DNA of 9,957 nt from CAYOLL01 sp964404765 [NCBI: uncultured Gemmatimonadota bacterium] (GTDB lineage: Bacteria; 4572-55): NCBI GenBank assembly GCA_964404765.1, contig CAYOLL010000207.1, positions 1 to 9,957 on the forward strand, in the 5' to 3' direction. Positions 7,526 through 9,957 of this stretch are shown here, piece by piece. Below the pieces are notes generated by a model. The model was not told the origin of the DNA and ran no database searches. It saw only the letters and a list, made by a program, of their open reading frames with translations. Each line of letters opens with the position of its first letter. Positions within the stretch are counted from its first letter, which is position 1. The position numbers and the translations under genes were made by a program.

Positions 7526-7846
7526 ATGACTGTCAAAATCTATCATGATGCGAATGGGCGTGAGCCTTTGACCGATTGGTTGGATCAGCTTGATGAACCC
7601 ACACAACTGCGAATCGCCAAGCGAATCCGGCGATTGGAAACCGGTCACTTTGGCGATCAAAAGGCGTTGAGCGGCGGATTATTTGAATTGCGTTTCTTCT
7701 TTGGGCCGGGCTATCGAGTTTATTTTGGCAAGGACGGCGGAACAATTATCCTGCTGCTTTGTGGCGGCGATAAAGATTCGCAAACGCGAGATGTTGAACG
7801 TGCCAAATCTATTGGCAAAACTATCTGGAGTCTAACACATGAATAA
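7526..7846 (+). CDS. HigB/RelE-superfamily toxin (addiction-module killer protein), copy 1
   Basis: 106 residues, matching in length and motif order the phage-Gp49/HigB-like killer proteins of the RelE/ParE superfamily, which usually cleave mRNA, often on the ribosome. Diagnostic blocks are EPLTDWLDQL near residues 13-22, GHFGDQKAL at 40-48, GLFELRFFFGPGYRVYFG at 51-68 and LLLCGGDKDSQTRDVERA at 76-93. Arg56 and Arg64 are candidate catalytic basic residues. The gene precedes its antitoxin (toxin-first, HigBA order) and overlaps it by 8 bases, so the two are translationally coupled. No good Shine-Dalgarno lies before this ATG, unlike the antitoxin, which would favour antitoxin excess. It is about two-thirds identical (by eye) to the toxin at 8820. 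mRNA cleavage is inferred from the family. Confidence 0.9.
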   Translation: MTVKIYHDANGREPLTDWLDQLDEPTQLRIAKRIRRLETGHFGDQKALSGGLFELRFFFGPGYRVYFGKDGGTIILLLCGGDKDSQTRDVERAKSIGKTIWSLTHE

Positions 7847-8147
7847 TTATCGCGAGTTTCACGACTATCACCGCGAAAAGCTGACGGATCCGGCAACAGC
7901 GCGGCTGTATTTACAGATTGCGCTGGAAGATTACTGGCATGACGGCGACGCCGAGGCGCTTTTAGAAGCCGTGCGAGATGTCATTGCCGCGCAGGGCGGG
8001 ATTGCCCCGCTGGCCAAACGACTGAACATGCGCGAGACACAATTGGCGCGGTCGCTGAACGCCAAAAAACCGCCCTTGCAGACCATGAAAACCATTGACG
8101 CCGTGTTAAACGGTTTCGGCTATCAAATCGGCGTGGTGGCGAAGTAA
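7839..8147 (+). CDS. HigA-like HTH antitoxin, copy 1
   Basis: 102 residues, resembling the antidote proteins that pair with Gp49/HigB-type killers. The N-terminal half (ATARLYLQIALEDYWHDGDAEALLEAVRDVI) would be helical and neutralising. The C-terminal half, about residues 52-99, is a Cro/C1-like helix-turn-helix (GGIAPLAKRLNMRETQLARSL) ending in FGYQIGVVAK. It should bind the toxin and autorepress the promoter at 7436. The start is set by TGGAG at 7826-7830, eight bases upstream of the ATG and inside the toxin gene. About 70% of residues match the antitoxin at 9137, and the last 13 residues are identical at DNA level too. Confidence 0.9.
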   Translation: MNNYREFHDYHREKLTDPATARLYLQIALEDYWHDGDAEALLEAVRDVIAAQGGIAPLAKRLNMRETQLARSLNAKKPPLQTMKTIDAVLNGFGYQIGVVAK

Positions 8148-8174
8148 AATATAGATCGCTGTCCAATACATTTT

Positions 8175-8332
8175 ATTATAAAATTACCGCCAAACATTTA
8201 CGTGATCCGCGAGAATGTGCAAAAAAAGCGTCTCACGCAAAGTCGCCAAACTGCAAAGAAAAGCTTCTTCTCTTCGCGCTCTTGCGCCTTTGCATGAGCC
8301 GGTTTCGGTTGCGGTTTACCGCGCTATATATT
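8175..8332 (+). repeat. Dispersed repeat, copy 3 (longest core)
   Basis: Begins ATTATAAAATTAC, continues CAAACATTTACG and CCGCGAGAATG, and ends GCGGTTTACCGCGCTATA, matching the copies at 1261 and 3165-3251 at both ends. The terminal hairpin GCGG[TTTA]CCGC is at 8311-8322. The core carries a separate long inverted repeat (8232-8298). It separates antitoxin 1 from the DUF29-like gene, and its right end runs into that gene's ribosome-site region. Confidence 0.72.
8232..8298. repeat. Imperfect inverted repeat with GCAAAG-type arms, inside repeat copy 3
   Basis: The left arm begins CTCACGCAAAGTCGCCAAAC (8232) and the right arm, read in reverse complement from 8298, begins CTCATGCAAAGGCGCAAGAG. 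The arms of about 33 bases match at most positions and meet near AAGCTTCTTC. A hairpin this long within the variable core suggests one element nested in another. Confidence 0.55.
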
Positions 8333-8356
8333 TATAAAAGGAGAAAGGAATCACCC

Positions 8357-8794
8357 ATGGAAGAACTCATGGAATTAAAAACCTATATCGAGCAAAAAGA
8401 TTATGCCGCCGCTTTGCAACTCATCGGGGAGATGGAAGAAATGAGCCGAGATGACAAGATCAATAAAACTGTCAGTTTTTTGGAAATACTGCTCATCCAC
8501 CTGATTAAGCAGGCGGCCGAAAACCGGACCTCCCGCTCATGGGAGTTGTCCATTGCCAACGCGGTTGGGCACATCCAGCAAACGAACAAACGGCGCAAAG
8601 CCGGCGGCCTTTATTTAACCGAAGACGATTTGCGTGACGCCATTAATGAAGCTTATCCAATGGCGCTCAGGCGAGCGGCAGCGGAAGCCTTTGAAGGTAT
8701 CTTCACCGCCAAAGAGTTGGCGGCCAAAATTCATGTGGCTGAAATTAAAGAAAAGACGCTGGAAATGATTTTGCATGACCTCCCACAAGATTAG
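8357..8794 (+). CDS. DUF29-like protein between the two toxin-antitoxin pairs
   Basis: 145 residues from the chosen ATG. The order EMEEMSRDDKINKTVSFLEILL, HLIKQ (about 48-52), then SRSWELSI (59-66) resembles the DUF29 family, common in cyanobacteria and other environmental bacteria and of unknown function. It is predicted all-helical, soluble and charged, with a Leu/Ala-rich C-terminus and no signal peptide. The reading frame is open upstream to 8282, but that stretch is repeat DNA. The ATG at 8357 follows AAAGGAGAAAGGAA, which sets the start; a second ATG at 8369 is possible. It ends 25 bases before toxin 2, so it could be co-transcribed with that pair. Recognition is from pattern memory; no biochemical role is claimed. 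Confidence 0.78.
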   Translation: MEELMELKTYIEQKDYAAALQLIGEMEEMSRDDKINKTVSFLEILLIHLIKQAAENRTSRSWELSIANAVGHIQQTNKRRKAGGLYLTEDDLRDAINEAYPMALRRAAAEAFEGIFTAKELAAKIHVAEIKEKTLEMILHDLPQD

Positions 8795-8819
8795 CCACAC
8801 CTGATTACTGAATGCCAAT

Positions 8820-9140
8820 ATGATCGTCAAAATCTATCAAAATGCAAACGGGCGTGAGCCATTAACCGATTGGTTTTACAGTCTTAATGATCGTCGAACG
8901 CAATCCCGAATTCTACGACGATTTAAGCAATTGGAGTACGGGCAATTCGGTGATCACAAAGCGCTCGGTAGCGGGTTGTTTGAATTGCGTTTTTTCTTTG
9001 GCGCCGGCTATCTAGTCTATTTCGGCAAGGACGGTGAAACACTGCTTTTGTTGCTCTGTGGCGGGGATAAGGATTCACAAGCGCGTGACATCGAACGTGC
9101 CAAAATCTACTGGCAAAATTATCAGGAGTCCAAGAAATGA
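8820..9140 (+). CDS. HigB/RelE-superfamily toxin, copy 2
   Basis: 106 residues, a clear paralogue of the toxin at 7526: the blocks NANGREPLTDW, GLFELRFFFG and LLLCGGDKDSQ are shared almost unchanged. One difference stands out: GYRVYF in copy 1 is GYLVYF here (Leu65). That arginine is usual in the family and may contribute to catalysis, so this copy may be weaker or altered; Arg57 of FELRFF is kept. The reading frame is intact. It starts 25 bases after the DUF29-like gene with no clear Shine-Dalgarno, and overlaps its antitoxin by four bases (ATGA). Expression probably depends on read-through from upstream or a promoter inside the preceding gene. Confidence 0.88.
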   Translation: MIVKIYQNANGREPLTDWFYSLNDRRTQSRILRRFKQLEYGQFGDHKALGSGLFELRFFFGAGYLVYFGKDGETLLLLLCGGDKDSQARDIERAKIYWQNYQESKK

Positions 9141-9445
9141 GAGAATACCGTAATTTTGTTGATCTTCAGCGTGAGTTTTTGAATAATCCCGAAAATGCCA
9201 AAGTCTATCTGCAGACCGCGCTTGAGGACTATAAAACCGACGGCGATACCGTTGCCCTCATGCAGGCAATGCGCGATGTGATCGAGGCGCAAGGCGGGAT
9301 TGCGCCACTGGCCAAACGGCTGAATATGCGCGAGTCACAATTGACCCGGTCACTGTATACCAAAAGACCGCCGTTGAAAACTATGAAGACCATTGATGCA
9401 GTCTTGAACGGTTTCGGCTATCAAATCGGCGTGGTGGCGAAGTAA
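9137..9445 (+). CDS. HigA-like HTH antitoxin, copy 2
   Basis: 102 residues, exactly the length of the antitoxin at 7839 and identical over the end of the helix-turn-helix region (PLKTMKTIDAVLNGFGYQIG differs by one residue). The N-terminal half, the usual toxin-contact part, is more diverged (REYRNFVDLQREFLNNPENA), which may give each pair its own partner specificity. The start is supported by AGGAG at 9124-9128, eight bases before the ATG and within the toxin. The DNA-binding halves are nearly the same, so each antitoxin may be able to bind the other's operator. Confidence 0.89.
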   Translation: MREYRNFVDLQREFLNNPENAKVYLQTALEDYKTDGDTVALMQAMRDVIEAQGGIAPLAKRLNMRESQLTRSLYTKRPPLKTMKTIDAVLNGFGYQIGVVAK

Positions 9446-9502
9446 AGTTTTTTTGGATGCGACGCCGGGAGAATTACAATTTCTGTCTCAATCAACAGTG
9501 TA

Positions 9503-9754
9503 TTATTCCGGCTTTACTGCATTCCGATTCAAAAACGCGATCAACTTCAGATCATCCCCATCTGGCAAATTAAAATCCGCCAACAGCTTCTTATATTTCT
9601 CGCCATACCTTTCCAAGCCCAAAAGCGAACAGATTCTTTCCAGCAAATTTAAACATTCTATCGGAAGAATAAATTCGTCCAGACGAATTTTACTAACCTC
9701 TGCATCAATGCCCAGGCAAAACCACCAAAAAAAACCTAAACCATTGATAAACAT
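9503..9754 (-). CDS. Small protein of unknown function
   Basis: 83 residues, not recognised. The first 16 are hydrophobic and aromatic (MFINGLGFFWWFCLGI). The rest reads like charged amphipathic helices (LDEFILPIECLNLLERI, GEKYKKLLADFNL), ending PDGDDLKLIAFLNRN. Upstream on the minus strand is TTAGGA, about nine bases from the ATG, a modest Shine-Dalgarno. The opposite-strand reading frame over the same DNA is Ser/Lys-rich and looks like an antisense shadow, so this strand is preferred. It is convergent with toxin-antitoxin pair 2 and divergent from the sigma-54 gene. A gene remnant or a chance ORF remain possible. Confidence 0.42.
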   Translation of the reverse strand: MFINGLGFFWWFCLGIDAEVSKIRLDEFILPIECLNLLERICSLLGLERYGEKYKKLLADFNLPDGDDLKLIAFLNRNAVKPE

Positions 9755-9788
9755 ATTCTTAATTCCTAATTTTTAATTCTTAATTATT
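9755..9788. repeat. AT-rich stretch with a 10-bp direct repeat
   Basis: ATTCTTAATT occurs at 9755-9764 and 9776-9785, separated by CCTAATTTTTA. The stretch is almost pure A/T and lies directly before the -24 element of the sigma-54 promoter. It could bend DNA or be simple low-complexity sequence; no IHF consensus was identified. Confidence 0.4.
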
Positions 9789-9805
9789 TTGGCACGCTGT
9801 TTGCT
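9789..9805 (+). promoter_or_regulatory. Sigma-54 (RpoN) promoter
   Basis: TTGGCACGCTGTTTGCT matches the -24/-12 consensus TGGCAC-N5-TTGCW at every defined position. GG (9791-9792) and GC (9803-9804) are separated by the required 10 bases. Transcription should start near 9815-9816, leaving a leader of about 125 bases before the ATG at 9942. Such promoters need an AAA+ enhancer-binding activator; none is encoded in this window. Confidence 0.88.
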
Positions 9806-9815
9806 TTTATAAGTA

Positions 9816-9941
9816 ACCAGAGAGCATGATAAAAACAAGCGCTTAGGCAGACCCGAAAGGGGATACCGAAAACAAACTGAAACAAACTGTTGTTTAACTA
9901 ATAAAGTGGTTCTAACGTGCGAAAGCACAAGGAGATGCAAA
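9816..9941 (+). promoter_or_regulatory. Structured 5' leader downstream of the sigma-54 promoter
   Basis: Two hairpins have GAAA tetraloops: CCC-GAAA-GGG (9852-9861) and GTGC-GAAA-GCAC (9917-9928), the second ending immediately before the Shine-Dalgarno. Between them, the 10-mer AAACAAACTG is repeated in tandem (9870-9879, 9880-9889) and followed by TTGTTT (9890-9895). Either copy's AAACAA can pair with TTGTTT, giving alternative stems. It does not match the c-di-GMP-I riboswitch: the GCAAAGC-type motif and receptor helix are missing. A new regulatory RNA or an ordinary stable leader are both possible. Confidence 0.45.
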
Positions 9942-9957
9942 ATGAAAAAGCTGACGA
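9942..9957 (+). CDS. Start of a sigma-54-controlled gene (5' fragment)
   Basis: Only MKKLT plus one base is present before the window ends. The ATG follows AAGGAG (9929-9934) at seven bases. The Lys-rich start would fit a secreted protein or pilin leader, but five residues cannot identify a family. Confidence 0.7.

Noticed and set aside
7315-7548. 77-residue ORF
   Set aside because: It is made largely of the MITE-like element and the toxin promoter region and overlaps the toxin gene in another frame.
1261-8332. Dispersed repeat as integron attC sites
   Set aside because: The ends lack paired RYYYAAC / GTTRRRY cores in the right places, copies occur in both orientations, and no integrase is present.
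9453-9776. 107-residue plus-strand ORF near the end
   Set aside because: Ser/Lys-rich translation antisense to a better minus-strand ORF, with no ribosome site; it runs into the AT-rich repeat.
9816-9941. c-di-GMP-I (GEMM) riboswitch in the sigma-54 leader
   Set aside because: GGCAGACC plus a GAAA-capped hairpin recalls the first half, but the conserved GCAAAGC-type segment and tetraloop-receptor helix are missing.
1-9957. CRISPR array, tRNA or rRNA genes
   Set aside because: No regularly spaced direct repeats, no cloverleaf with T-loop motif and no rRNA-like conserved blocks were seen.

Overview
The window is bacterial chromosomal DNA of roughly 45-50% GC (by eye), with well-spaced genes and unusually repeat-rich intergenic regions. 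It holds a bacterial-type RtcB, an OsmC peroxidase, a LysE-family exporter, a very large MFS-HEAT-cyclic-nucleotide-binding protein, two HigBA-like toxin-antitoxin pairs and a near-perfect sigma-54 promoter. This mix, with long hairpin repeats between genes, suggests an environmental Gram-negative such as a member of the FCB/Calditrichota-KSB1 assemblage. That placement is inference; no rRNA or other marker gene is present.

Layout. 59-1249 (minus) is a stand-alone rtcB. 1261-1660 has no convincing gene but holds one copy of a dispersed repeat and a dense set of inverted repeats. 1714-2145 (plus) is osmC, followed by a good intrinsic terminator. 2317-2934 (plus) is a LysE/RhtB-type exporter. 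2935-3482 has no convincing gene and contains a second, inverted copy of the dispersed repeat. 3483-7283 (plus) encodes a 1266-residue protein: about 12 membrane helices, a long HEAT-like helical region and two C-terminal cyclic-nucleotide-binding folds. 7327-7415 is a tiny MITE-like element with perfect 19-bp inverted repeats and flanking 12-bp direct repeats.

7436-9445 is an accessory island with its own sigma-70-type promoter: toxin 1 / antitoxin 1, the third dispersed-repeat copy, a DUF29-like gene, then toxin 2 / antitoxin 2. The two pairs are clear paralogues and end in an identical 40-nt tract. 9503-9754 (minus) is a possible small unknown protein. The window ends with a sigma-54 promoter, a structured leader with GAAA-capped hairpins, and the first five codons of a gene.

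Most noteworthy: (1) a three-copy dispersed repeat with conserved ends and variable cores, at 1261-1390, 3165-3251 (inverted) and 8175-8332; (2) the duplicated toxin-antitoxin pairs bracketing a DUF29 gene, with a diverged residue in toxin 2; (3) the sigma-54 leader with mutually exclusive hairpins; (4) the 7.3-kb MITE-like insertion; (5) the multi-domain membrane sensor/transporter. None of these was checked against databases.
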